Under the pieces are notes generated by a model. That model was not told where the DNA came from. It ran no database searches and was given only the letters and a program-made list of their open reading frames with translations. Made by a program: the position numbers and the translations under genes. Below, piece by piece: positions 6,134 to 13,335 of a DNA stretch of 30,172 bases. This DNA comes from a virus: positions 1 through 30,172 of the IMG/VR virus record IMGVR_UViG_3300021085_000139; one strand, written 5' to 3'. Every line of letters starts with the position of its first letter. The first letter of the stretch is position 1.

Positions 6134-8455
6134 TTAAATTATACAACTTTCGCAGTAGTCGTCATATTCTTCGTCTGAAGCAAAACTATCTCTTTGTAGT
6201 AATTCTTCTTCATTTTTCTTATCAAAGTTAATCTCACCTTGACCGTCATGTGTATTAAAATAATACAATTGCTTGCCTCCATACTTATAAAACATTACAA
6301 GATGTTGTAACATTATACTCATAGGAATCTTTTCTTCTTCATAAAATTCTGGGTTATAACTTGTGTTTACAGAAATACCTTGATCAATATATTTTTGTAA
6401 TACAGCCATAATCTTTAAGTAACCCTCTGGGCTACGTTGATCCCATAACAAGTCATATTTATTCTTTAACCTAGGATAACCCGGTACAACCTGTTTCAAA
6501 ACACCATGTTTTGATTGCTTAACACTTACAAAGGCACGTGGTGGTTCAACTCCGTTAGTACTATTACTAATTTGTGCTGATGTTTCAGCAGGCATAAGTG
6601 CCATTAGTGTTGAATTACGAATACCTGTATCTTTTAACTGTTTACGTAAACCTTTCCAGTCTTGTCGTTCTTTGTGAGCTACTAATTCGTCTACTTCTTG
6701 TTTATATGTTTGATTAGGTGTAATTCCATCTCCATATTTTGTTTCGTATACGCCATCAATATTTCCTTTTTCAATGGCCAAATCTGCACTTGCTTTAATT
6801 AAATAATAGCTCCATGCTTCTGCCCACTCGTCTACTTTAGTTAATCCTTTTTTATCTATATCTTGATAATTTAAATCATTCTTTGCTAACCAAAATGCAA
6901 AATTAATAATACCAATACCTAATGGACGTCTTTTCATTGTACTAAGTTCTGCTGCAACTACTGGATAATTTTGATAATCAAGTAACTCATCTAACCCACG
7001 TACTGCTAATCTACATACACGTTCAAAATCTTTTGGCGTCTTAACATTGCCCCAATTAATAGCACTTAAAGTACATAAACTAATTTCACCATCTCTGTCA
7101 TTAAAAAACTCTAATGGTTTTGTAGGTAAATTAATTTCACAACATAAGTTACTTTGCTTAATAGGTGCTACGTCTGGTTTGAATGCACCGTGTGTATTTG
7201 CATGGTCAACATTCATTAGGTATATACGCCCTGTATTTTTACGTTCTTCCATAAACATACCAAATAGGTCTGCTGCTGGCATAACTTTTTTTCGTTCTAC
7301 TGTACGTTCTGCTTCTTCATATAATTCTTTAAATTTATCTTGATCATCAAAAAAAGCTTCATACAATCCTGGAACATCATTTGGTGAAAATAAACTAATA
7401 TCTCCGCCTGTTAATAAACGCTCGTACATAAGTTTATTAAACTGTACGCCATAGTCCATATGTCTTACACGGTTGTCTTCTGTACCTTTGTTGTTCTTAA
7501 GAACAAGTAATTCTTCTACTTCTAAATGCCAAATTGGATAATATAGTGTTGCGGCTCCGCCTCTTACTCCACCTTGTGAGCAAGACTTAACAGAACTCTG
7601 AAATAATTTATAAAATGGAATAACACCAGTATGTGATGCGTCACCATTTCTAATTGGACTTCCTATTGAACGAATACTTCCTGCACCAATTCCAATACCT
7701 GCTTTTTGTGAAACATACTTAACAATAGCACTACTTGTAGCATTAATACTATCTAAACTATCGTCTGTTTCAATTAGTACACAACTACTAAATTGTCTTT
7801 GAGGTGTACGTAAACCTGCCATAATTGGTGTAGGTAAACTGATATCAAAATTACTAATAGCATCATAATATTCTTTAACGTATTTCATACGTGTTTCATT
7901 TGGATACTTAGCAAACAATGTTGCGGCTATCATCATATATGCAACTTGTGGTGTTTCAAAAATTTCACCCGTAACACGATTCTGTACTAAGTATTTTCCA
8001 CGAAACTGTTCCATGCCAACATATGTAATGTTTTCATCTCTGTCGTGTTTAATGTAATTGTTTAATTGATCAATTTCTTCGGTGCTATAAACGGAGAAAA
8101 AACTTTTATCGTAATAACCTAGGTCAACATTTTTACGTGCAATGTCTTTAAGATGAGGAGGCTCAAAAGATTGATAAACTATCTTTCGCAAATGATAGTT
8201 GATTAATCTGCCTGCTACCCATTGATAATTTGGAGTTTCTTCACTAATAAGATCAGCTGCTGCTTTAATTAGTGTTTCTTGAATATTTGCACTTTCAATT
8301 CCGTTATAGAATTGTAAATGACTTTTTAATTCTACTTGGCTTGCACTTACTCCTGCTACATCGTCACATGCATAAAATACGACTTTATGCATTTTCTCTA
8401 GATCTAATTGTTCGCGAGACCCATCACGTTTTACTATTGTTATATCTTTACTCAT
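6134..8455 (-). CDS. nrdA: class Ia ribonucleotide reductase, alpha subunit
   Basis: A 773-residue R1 protein. An ATP-cone occupies about 1-90 (KRDGSREQLD at the start). The catalytic core has Cys225 (QFSSCVL) and the NLCCEI active-site motif with Asn436, Cys438 and Glu440, matching the E. coli Asn/Cys/Glu trio shifted by one. The tyrosines of the radical path are in LYYFNTHDGQ near the end. The tail ends CESCII, giving a CxxC electron-shuttle pair (768 and 771), closer spaced than the CxxxxC of E. coli. It makes dNTPs for phage DNA in the host cytoplasm. A perfect late-type TATAAATA lies 19 nt upstream, so nrdA may be expressed, or boosted, late. Confidence 0.98.
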   Translation of the reverse strand: MSKDITIVKRDGSREQLDLEKMHKVVFYACDDVAGVSASQVELKSHLQFYNGIESANIQETLIKAAADLISEETPNYQWVAGRLINYHLRKIVYQSFEPPHLKDIARKNVDLGYYDKSFFSVYSTEEIDQLNNYIKHDRDENITYVGMEQFRGKYLVQNRVTGEIFETPQVAYMMIAATLFAKYPNETRMKYVKEYYDAISNFDISLPTPIMAGLRTPQRQFSSCVLIETDDSLDSINATSSAIVKYVSQKAGIGIGAGSIRSIGSPIRNGDASHTGVIPFYKLFQSSVKSCSQGGVRGGAATLYYPIWHLEVEELLVLKNNKGTEDNRVRHMDYGVQFNKLMYERLLTGGDISLFSPNDVPGLYEAFFDDQDKFKELYEEAERTVERKKVMPAADLFGMFMEERKNTGRIYLMNVDHANTHGAFKPDVAPIKQSNLCCEINLPTKPLEFFNDRDGEISLCTLSAINWGNVKTPKDFERVCRLAVRGLDELLDYQNYPVVAAELSTMKRRPLGIGIINFAFWLAKNDLNYQDIDKKGLTKVDEWAEAWSYYLIKASADLAIEKGNIDGVYETKYGDGITPNQTYKQEVDELVAHKERQDWKGLRKQLKDTGIRNSTLMALMPAETSAQISNSTNGVEPPRAFVSVKQSKHGVLKQVVPGYPRLKNKYDLLWDQRSPEGYLKIMAVLQKYIDQGISVNTSYNPEFYEEEKIPMSIMLQHLVMFYKYGGKQLYYFNTHDGQGEINFDKKNEEELLQRDSFASDEEYDDYCESCII

Positions 8456-8473
8456 TCGCCATCCAATTTCTTT

Positions 8474-8481
8474 TATTTATA
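8474..8481 (-). promoter_or_regulatory. late promoter TATAAATA before nrdA
   Basis: A perfect copy of the T4 late consensus on the minus strand. Its last base is 19 nt before the nrdA ATG, leaving room for a short leader with GGATGG as Shine-Dalgarno. It abuts the palindrome 8479-8499. Confidence 0.6.
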
Positions 8482-8499
8482 ATCCTAATTTAGGATTAT
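8479..8499. repeat. 21-nt inverted repeat over the stop of the 144-aa gene
   Basis: ATAATCCTAA-T-TTAGGATTAT is a perfect palindrome around one central base. It contains the stop codon of the upstream gene (8498-8496) and touches the late promoter before nrdA. As RNA it would form a 10-bp AT-rich hairpin without a following T-run, so it is more likely a binding site or processing stem than a terminator. Confidence 0.6.
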
Positions 8500-8930
8500 T
8501 TTACCAAGGTACTTACTTCAATATCAGCAAGTACATTGAACTTATCTGTTATGTCTATAGTGTCTATACTATCATAATTATAGTTTAAAATATACGTATC
8601 GTCAACCAAAACTATTAATTTTATTTCACTATTATCCACATTTTGTACATGTAATATTCTACAAGGAATATCACTGTAATGCAGAGTGTATGCCATACAC
8701 AAACCTACAACATTTTCATCGTAGTGATTTGTATTTAGCAAGTCCCAAGGATTAGGCCAAGATTTGTGATCGTATGGATCAATGGCTCTAGTTCCTATAG
8801 GTGTAGTTTTCCAAAAATCAACTACAACTCTTAGTTGTTGTTTTCTTTCTAAAAACTTTACTATTTCTTTTCTTAATTCTCGCCATCTACGAAGCCTAGA
8901 TTTCAGCGGTAATTGCCATGTATCTTTCAT
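8496..8930 (-). CDS. conserved-type hypothetical protein, 144 aa
   Basis: A 144-residue soluble protein starting MKDTWQLPLKSRLRRWRELR. The N-terminal 35 residues are basic and helical. Then comes an aromatic-rich stretch (HKSWPNPWDLLNTNHYDENV), a Cys-containing helix (GLCMAYTLHY) and a beta-rich end with LIVLVDDTYILNYNYD. The Cys followed by strand-rich sequence faintly recalls small papain-like folds, but no His/Asp pair is convincing. It sits 5 nt after a fibre-like gene in a late unit. Function unknown. Confidence 0.75.
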   Translation of the reverse strand: MKDTWQLPLKSRLRRWRELRKEIVKFLERKQQLRVVVDFWKTTPIGTRAIDPYDHKSWPNPWDLLNTNHYDENVVGLCMAYTLHYSDIPCRILHVQNVDNSEIKLIVLVDDTYILNYNYDSIDTIDITDKFNVLADIEVSTLVK

Positions 8931-8935
8931 TTAAA

Positions 8936-9709
8936 TTACTTAAATGATTTCTGAACGTATGTAAATGTATGTGCGTTTACAGTATCAGTTGTTTCGAAGT
9001 TAAGTATGAATCTATCTACACCATTGTCTGTTAAACTAAATTTAACTGGAATAGTGCCAGTACTAATATCGTACTCATCTTTAATAGAACTTGTACTTGG
9101 AGTATTTGCATCATTATCTAATAATATGCTCAATGTGCCGCGACGAGATGCTGAAGGAGTACCTTCATGTGATAATGTGTAACTAATTGTAACACTTTCT
9201 TTGTTATCACATAAAAATTCTATTCCTGTTGTTTGAGGTGTTGCTGAAGCACTAGCAGTAAATGTTATTGTTTGTACTGGATTAGGAAATGCTTCTGCAT
9301 GATAGCCAATTTCTTTATTATACCAAAGATGGTACTCTATATCATTATTGCCACTTGGGTCAGCTGATAATGTATGATTAAAGGTAGCAATGTTATCTAT
9401 AAAGGTAATACCAGCACCAGGTATATCTGCTAAATGCGTTGCAGGATTAGACGAAGCATCAGTTATAGTAATGCCATATGCTAAATCAGTAGTTGTAATT
9501 TCGTCTAAATCAATAGGGTTACCCGATACTGATAAAAATTCAACAGTTGCCGCAGTTGCATCAGCAGAACTTACAGAACCTTTTACTGGTTCTTGTCCCA
9601 TATATGTTCTCTGATAGTCAGTTACTAACCCAATTTCTCCTGGAAGTAATTTTGGGAGGTTTGCTAATAAACCTTTTCGTGCTGTCATTCTAGATGTAAT
9701 TGTTGCCAT
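8936..9709 (-). CDS. virion structural protein, fibre- or baseplate-like
   Basis: A 257-residue protein. The start has RMTARKGLLANLPKLLPGEI followed by GLVTDYQRTYMG, the pattern with which many phage fibre and appendage proteins open (a short helix, then LxPGExGxxTDxxRxYxG). The remainder is beta-rich, rich in Thr, Ser, Asp and Asn, and nearly free of Lys, as expected for an extracellular virion protein. A late-type promoter lies 25 nt upstream. No enzymatic motif is seen. Confidence 0.8.
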   Translation of the reverse strand: MATITSRMTARKGLLANLPKLLPGEIGLVTDYQRTYMGQEPVKGSVSSADATAATVEFLSVSGNPIDLDEITTTDLAYGITITDASSNPATHLADIPGAGITFIDNIATFNHTLSADPSGNNDIEYHLWYNKEIGYHAEAFPNPVQTITFTASASATPQTTGIEFLCDNKESVTISYTLSHEGTPSASRRGTLSILLDNDANTPSTSSIKDEYDISTGTIPVKFSLTDNGVDRFILNFETTDTVNAHTFTYVQKSFK

Positions 9710-9733
9710 GTTTATTTCTTCCTTATGTTAATG

Positions 9734-9741
9734 TATTTATG
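9734..9741 (-). promoter_or_regulatory. late-type promoter CATAAATA
   Basis: CATAAATA followed by C on the minus strand overlaps the stop codon (9739-9737) of the nuclease gene. It precedes the fibre-like gene at 9709, with a leader containing GGAAGA. It likely drives the long late unit 9709-898. Confidence 0.65.
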
Positions 9742-10426
9742 ATAAGCGATAGAATTTTTCTAACCTTTGAGCCCATTTTATTTCCCAATCTTTAAAATCT
9801 TCTGGGTCACTTTCAAACAGTTGCCATTGGCAATCACCACTACACATAAAGATAGCAATACGGCTAATATCAGTGCCATACATCTCATTGTGTGCGTTGG
9901 CGTATGCGGCTCCTTGTAGGAAATAATCATCAATCCATTCACGCTTCTTAGGTTTATTTGTTTGTTTAAAGTCCATAATAGTTGCTTCGCCTTTGTACAC
10001 ACCAACTAAATCTGTTGTGCCTGCATACAATTCTTTTGCTACTAAGTTTACTTCTGTACCCCATATTTCATCAACATCATTTTCAATGTTATCCACAACC
10101 ACTTGTGCCATTGCTTTGGCTTGTTGATGTACTATGTTGTTTCCTGGGTTATATGTTTCGTATTCTCCTAATGCCCAATGTTCTAATATATTGTGCATAA
10201 CTGTTCCACGATTTGCGGCAGTTGTTGTAATACGCTGTGCTTCTTCTGTACCAACACGCTTACGCCAGTTAGCTAATGCTTGGCGTTTTTCTGCTGGTTG
10301 AGTATCACTTAAAATAGTGGTTACACTTGGAACAGGATCGCCCCAAGGGTTTTGGTATAGACGTTTTCCGTCTACACTAGTTCGTTTAAATTCTTGATAT
10401 GGGTAAGGGCTTATAATTTTAGGCAT
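9737..10426 (-). CDS. PD-(D/E)XK exonuclease, RecB/MGME1-like
   Basis: A 229-residue nuclease of the RecB-like (Cas4/MGME1) type. Motifs appear in order: PSVTTIL near 33-39, GTVMH with His78 and Glu82 (motif I), Glu125 in the following strand, Asp139 (GTTDLVG), Asp152-x-Lys154 in the catalytic strand MDFKQT, and a QGAAY motif (171-175). The layout resembles mitochondrial MGME1, which trims single-stranded DNA ends, so processing of replication or recombination intermediates is likely. It has its own sigma70-type promoter whose -10 ends 7 nt before the ATG, so the mRNA should be leaderless. It is a one-gene early unit between late units. Confidence 0.88.
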   Translation of the reverse strand: MPKIISPYPYQEFKRTSVDGKRLYQNPWGDPVPSVTTILSDTQPAEKRQALANWRKRVGTEEAQRITTTAANRGTVMHNILEHWALGEYETYNPGNNIVHQQAKAMAQVVVDNIENDVDEIWGTEVNLVAKELYAGTTDLVGVYKGEATIMDFKQTNKPKKREWIDDYFLQGAAYANAHNEMYGTDISRIAIFMCSGDCQWQLFESDPEDFKDWEIKWAQRLEKFYRLS

Positions 10427-10432
10427 ACATAA

Positions 10433-10461
10433 AGTATACTATAATTAAGACAGGATGTCAA
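10433..10461 (-). promoter_or_regulatory. sigma70-type early promoter, leaderless type
   Basis: TTGACA (10461-10456), 17-nt spacer, TATACT (10438-10433). The A of the ATG is 7 nt past the -10, the expected start of transcription. The -35 lies inside the last codons of the SGNH hydrolase gene. Confidence 0.88.
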
Positions 10462-11203
10462 CGACTTTTGGCAGAATATAGTTATCAAATACCCATTTAT
10501 TTGCCTTAGGACTCCAATGATCATCATCCATAGAAATAATTAAATCATTGTCAAGATACAGTTGTCGTTGTTGCATTTCTGTAAAACTTTCACCTTTAAA
10601 ATATGCTTCTTGTATTATTTGTTCTACTCCATGTGCTAATAAAAGTCTACTATACGCATTTGTTACATCATCTTTTATTGCTTCATTTGGATTTCTTAAT
10701 AATTTTAATTTTACTATATGTTTAAAATCATAAAGAGTATCTACGTTATTCCACCACTCGGTATTATAAAGATAGTATCTACTAGATGCAGCTGTATTCC
10801 GTAGTGTCTCTAATAATGCGTTCTCTATAGACTTTGGTACTTTATCTGTTTCATCACCAAAATACATTAATTCATCAGAATGTATAGAGTACCAGTACGT
10901 GTTACGAAGAACAAATGTTTTATAATTACTAGATGCTTCTGTTTCAAGAGTAAATAATTCGTCACCAGTAATAGTTGAAAGTATTCGTTGATTAAATGTT
11001 TCGTTGGTTAATACAACATCAACATTTTTCATTTTTGCATCAAGCATAGCTACACGATAATGATCATAACCTCGACCACCTAGTGAGTAATTGTAATATG
11101 TATGTTGTGGAAAGTGTTCTGCTAATAGATAAGACCAATGATTTTTTTCTTGGCCGTATTGACTATATGCAGAAAAACTATCGCCTATGAATGCTATTTT
11201 CAT
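10445..11203 (-). CDS. SGNH/GDSL-type hydrolase
   Basis: A 252-residue protein starting MKIAFIGDSFSAYSQYGQ. The GDS motif (Gly7-Asp8-Ser9) at the end of the first strand is block I of the SGNH esterase fold. GGRGYD near 42-47 fits the block II glycine. Block V is at the end as DDDHW with Asp226 and His229 (DxxH). The block III Asn could be in TNETFN (about 66-71). Length fits the family. No signal peptide is seen, so it acts in the cytoplasm or on the particle. Typical substrates are acyl groups on sugars or lipids; the target here is unknown. It is 1 nt after speD in a late unit. Confidence 0.82.
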   Translation of the reverse strand: MKIAFIGDSFSAYSQYGQEKNHWSYLLAEHFPQHTYYNYSLGGRGYDHYRVAMLDAKMKNVDVVLTNETFNQRILSTITGDELFTLETEASSNYKTFVLRNTYWYSIHSDELMYFGDETDKVPKSIENALLETLRNTAASSRYYLYNTEWWNNVDTLYDFKHIVKLKLLRNPNEAIKDDVTNAYSRLLLAHGVEQIIQEAYFKGESFTEMQQRQLYLDNDLIISMDDDHWSPKANKWVFDNYILPKVVDILS

Positions 11204-11204
11204 A

Positions 11205-11582
11205 TTAAATTTCTATTTCTGTTAGTCCGAATTCTCTGTCTAAATATTTGTATTCTACTTTAGTAGGTTCCCATACTTGAATGTGTTCTATTACATCTTT
11301 TGGATCAAAAGGTCCACATGTATATACATCTAGTTGTATTAATGCAGGAAATTTTTCGTTCCATACATGACATGCAATATGAGATGTCTCTATAATGCAC
11401 ACACAAGTTGGTCCGCAATTTCCTGGAATAGTTGTTACATTTGAACTAATAGGACCATTAAGTATTTTCATTCCTATTTTTTCTACTAGGTTGGAAACCC
11501 ATGGGGCTAGTTCTCTATCAGTTGGTGGCTTGTTTGCTTCAATTCTTAGTATAATATGCTTATGTACTAATGGATCCGACAT
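11205..11582 (-). CDS. speD: SpeD-type pyruvoyl decarboxylase (S-adenosylmethionine decarboxylase family)
   Basis: A 125-residue proenzyme of the short bacterial SpeD type, which cleaves itself to form a pyruvoyl group and normally decarboxylates S-adenosylmethionine for spermidine synthesis. The processing serine is Ser67 in ETSHIACHVW, His72 matches the proton donor five residues later, and Cys89 in VYTCG matches the catalytic cysteine. The residue right before the serine is Thr66, where family members usually have Glu; a Glu lies one position further back (Glu65). SpeD homologues with changed substrate (ornithine or arginine) are known, so substrate should not be assumed. It lies 3 nt after a structural gene and just before the SGNH hydrolase. 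Confidence 0.9.
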   Translation of the reverse strand: MSDPLVHKHIILRIEANKPPTDRELAPWVSNLVEKIGMKILNGPISSNVTTIPGNCGPTCVCIIETSHIACHVWNEKFPALIQLDVYTCGPFDPKDVIEHIQVWEPTKVEYKYLDREFGLTEIEI

Positions 11583-11585
11583 AAC

Positions 11586-12203
11586 TTACCAATAGATATA
11601 CCATTTAAAAGTTCTATTAGTGGAAGAGTTTGTTAATCTTTCTATTTTGTATCCTAAATCAGAGAAGTATTTTATTACTTGTTCCATTTGGTTTTGAATA
11701 GCACGGTCTGTGCTTGTACCTTGCCATGATGTATAATAATCTATACTAGTAGGATTTGGTAGTGAGTACACACCTGCTACAAATCCTAGAGATGTATTTG
11801 CAGTTCCGGCTCCAATTTCATATGACCATGTTGCGCCTGCACTATCTTCTATTGTTAATACTAAGTAGCCTGCATCTTTAGAAGCAGTTACACCTGGAAC
11901 CGCTGCATCGTTAATATCTGCAATAATGGCATTAAGTGATGTTCCTGTTGTTCCAAGAGTTACTGTGTTGCCATCAATAATAAGTGTATCGCCTACGTTA
12001 ACTGTGGGGTTGTTAACTGTACCAATTTTTTGTACACTTGGTGTTGATATTGTCATTGTAGTTCCATCATCAACACTTGCTTCAAAGTTTCCTAATCCAC
12101 TTTGAGTAATTACTTCTTCCATAATTGATTGTGTCTCTTTATACACAATCATATCTTGGGATGCTTTTGATCTTGCCTGTGCTGCGTTTAATCCTACACT
12201 CAT
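11586..12203 (-). CDS. virion structural protein with flagellin-type IN motif
   Basis: A 205-residue protein. A helical N-terminus (about 1-38, starting MSVGLNAAQARSKASQDMI) is followed by a beta domain. At about 72-115 there is GDTLIIDGNTVTLG, then a SLNAIIADINDA helix, GVTASKDAGYLVLT and EDSAG. This is the same pattern as the hook IN motif of flagellins and FliD. The C-terminal 45 residues are aromatic and Asn-rich. Similar proteins are carried in structural clusters of marine T4-like phages. The start overlaps the upstream gene as ATGA (12203-12200). The exact place in the particle is unknown. Confidence 0.78.
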   Translation of the reverse strand: MSVGLNAAQARSKASQDMIVYKETQSIMEEVITQSGLGNFEASVDDGTTMTISTPSVQKIGTVNNPTVNVGDTLIIDGNTVTLGTTGTSLNAIIADINDAAVPGVTASKDAGYLVLTIEDSAGATWSYEIGAGTANTSLGFVAGVYSLPNPTSIDYYTSWQGTSTDRAIQNQMEQVIKYFSDLGYKIERLTNSSTNRTFKWYIYW

Positions 12204-12526
12204 TTGCTTAACTCTTTATCAACTTGCTTCTTAGCCATTGCTTTAACTTTTTTCTTATTCTTCTCAGGGTCAACTTTGTTCATGTTAGTTGCACCCAAAC
12301 TCGATGTGTTAAAATAAACAACACCATCTTTAATATTGTTAATAATAGAGATATTGGTGATCTCATCAAACAATGATTCTTCGTCAACATCTACACCCAT
12401 TGCTCGTAGTTCATCAACTAACGATGAGAGTGGAATGCTTTCGACTCCTTCACTGCTTAATACAGATAATAGATCAATTACCTTTGAATCTATTCCTGAA
12501 AATTCAAAAAGATCAGCGTATCTCAT
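12200..12526 (-). CDS. hypothetical protein, 108 aa, late unit
   Basis: A 108-residue protein starting MRYADLFEFSGIDSKVIDLL. The first 80 residues are acidic and helix-rich with a winged-helix-like rhythm (SLVDELRAMGVDVDEESLFD). The end is strongly basic (KNKKKVKAMAKKQVDKELSK). This charge split suggests contact with both protein and nucleic acid, but no defined motif is present. It lies between an acidic coiled-coil protein and a structural protein in a late unit, so a head or core component is possible. Confidence 0.7.
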   Translation of the reverse strand: MRYADLFEFSGIDSKVIDLLSVLSSEGVESIPLSSLVDELRAMGVDVDEESLFDEITNISIINNIKDGVVYFNTSSLGATNMNKVDPEKNKKKVKAMAKKQVDKELSK

Positions 12527-12530
12527 AGTA

Positions 12531-13292
12531 TTACTTCTTCAATACTGCAAATGCTTGTTTTAAAATTTCTTTATTAACTTTACCGTCAGCCTGTGCTTCT
12601 TTTACCATACTTAGTGCTTGGAGATATGCATCTTCTTTCATTTCTCTTCCGCCTTCGTCTGTTTCGGCACTAGCAGCATCGGCGCCTTCAAAATCGTCCA
12701 TTTCTGGTTCAATTTCAATATCGCCACCCATGTCATCAAGTCCTGCTTCCATATCACCGCCCATGTCAGTTGACATGTCTGATTCTGGTGCTTGACCTTG
12801 TGCTACTAAAACTGCGTCTGCCACTTGTGCGTTTGCTGTTTTTACTGCTTCAAGAGCCGAACCAATTGCTGCTTCTGCCGATGCATTAAATGTATCTGCT
12901 TCTGCTGTACCAACTTCTTCTTTCATTGCGTTAGTAATGCTCATTAATTCTTCTACTTGCATGCTGGCTAAATTTTCAGCCATTTTTTGTAGATCGTCTG
13001 CCATGTTTTTCGCTGCTAAAAGGACTTCTGCTTGGTCTAGTTCATTTTCCATTACTGGTGTGTTTTCCATAGCTGTGTTTATACCTTCTAGAACTAGCAA
13101 TAACTTCTGATATTGCTTATTGTTTACTTCAACACCACTTTCACGTAGTGCTTTAATTTTTTGTTCAGTAACTGTTTTTACTTTTGATAGTTTGGCATTA
13201 CCTGCCGCAAAATCAAAGCTCATTCCAAATACTTCTTTAAGTGTTGAATCTAATTTGTTTAGATTCTTTACGTTTAATTGTTTTAATTCCAT
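12531..13292 (-). CDS. acidic coiled-coil protein, head-core or structural candidate
   Basis: A 253-residue protein starting MELKQLNVKNLNKLDSTLKE. About 30-170 is almost fully helical and Ala/Glu/Lys-rich. About 172-215 is a Met/Gly/Asp/Glu stretch (GGDMEAGLDDMGGDIEIEPE) of very low pI. The end (about 218-253) is a short helix, MVKEAQADGKVNKEILKQAF. Scaffold and core proteins of T4-like heads have this general look, but I cannot match it to gp22 or another named protein. A CATAAATA late promoter lies 35 nt upstream. Confidence 0.75.
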   Translation of the reverse strand: MELKQLNVKNLNKLDSTLKEVFGMSFDFAAGNAKLSKVKTVTEQKIKALRESGVEVNNKQYQKLLLVLEGINTAMENTPVMENELDQAEVLLAAKNMADDLQKMAENLASMQVEELMSITNAMKEEVGTAEADTFNASAEAAIGSALEAVKTANAQVADAVLVAQGQAPESDMSTDMGGDMEAGLDDMGGDIEIEPEMDDFEGADAASAETDEGGREMKEDAYLQALSMVKEAQADGKVNKEILKQAFAVLKK

Positions 13293-13326
13293 GTTATTAC
13301 CCCACTAGAGTTTTTATATTATATTG

Positions 13327-13334
13327 TATTTATG
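13327..13334 (-). promoter_or_regulatory. late-type promoter CATAAATA
   Basis: CATAAATAC on the minus strand starts 1 nt after the stop of the 202-residue gene (13338-13336). It heads the unit that runs from the acidic coiled-coil protein through SpeD to the SGNH hydrolase. Confidence 0.65.
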
Positions 13335-13335
13335 A

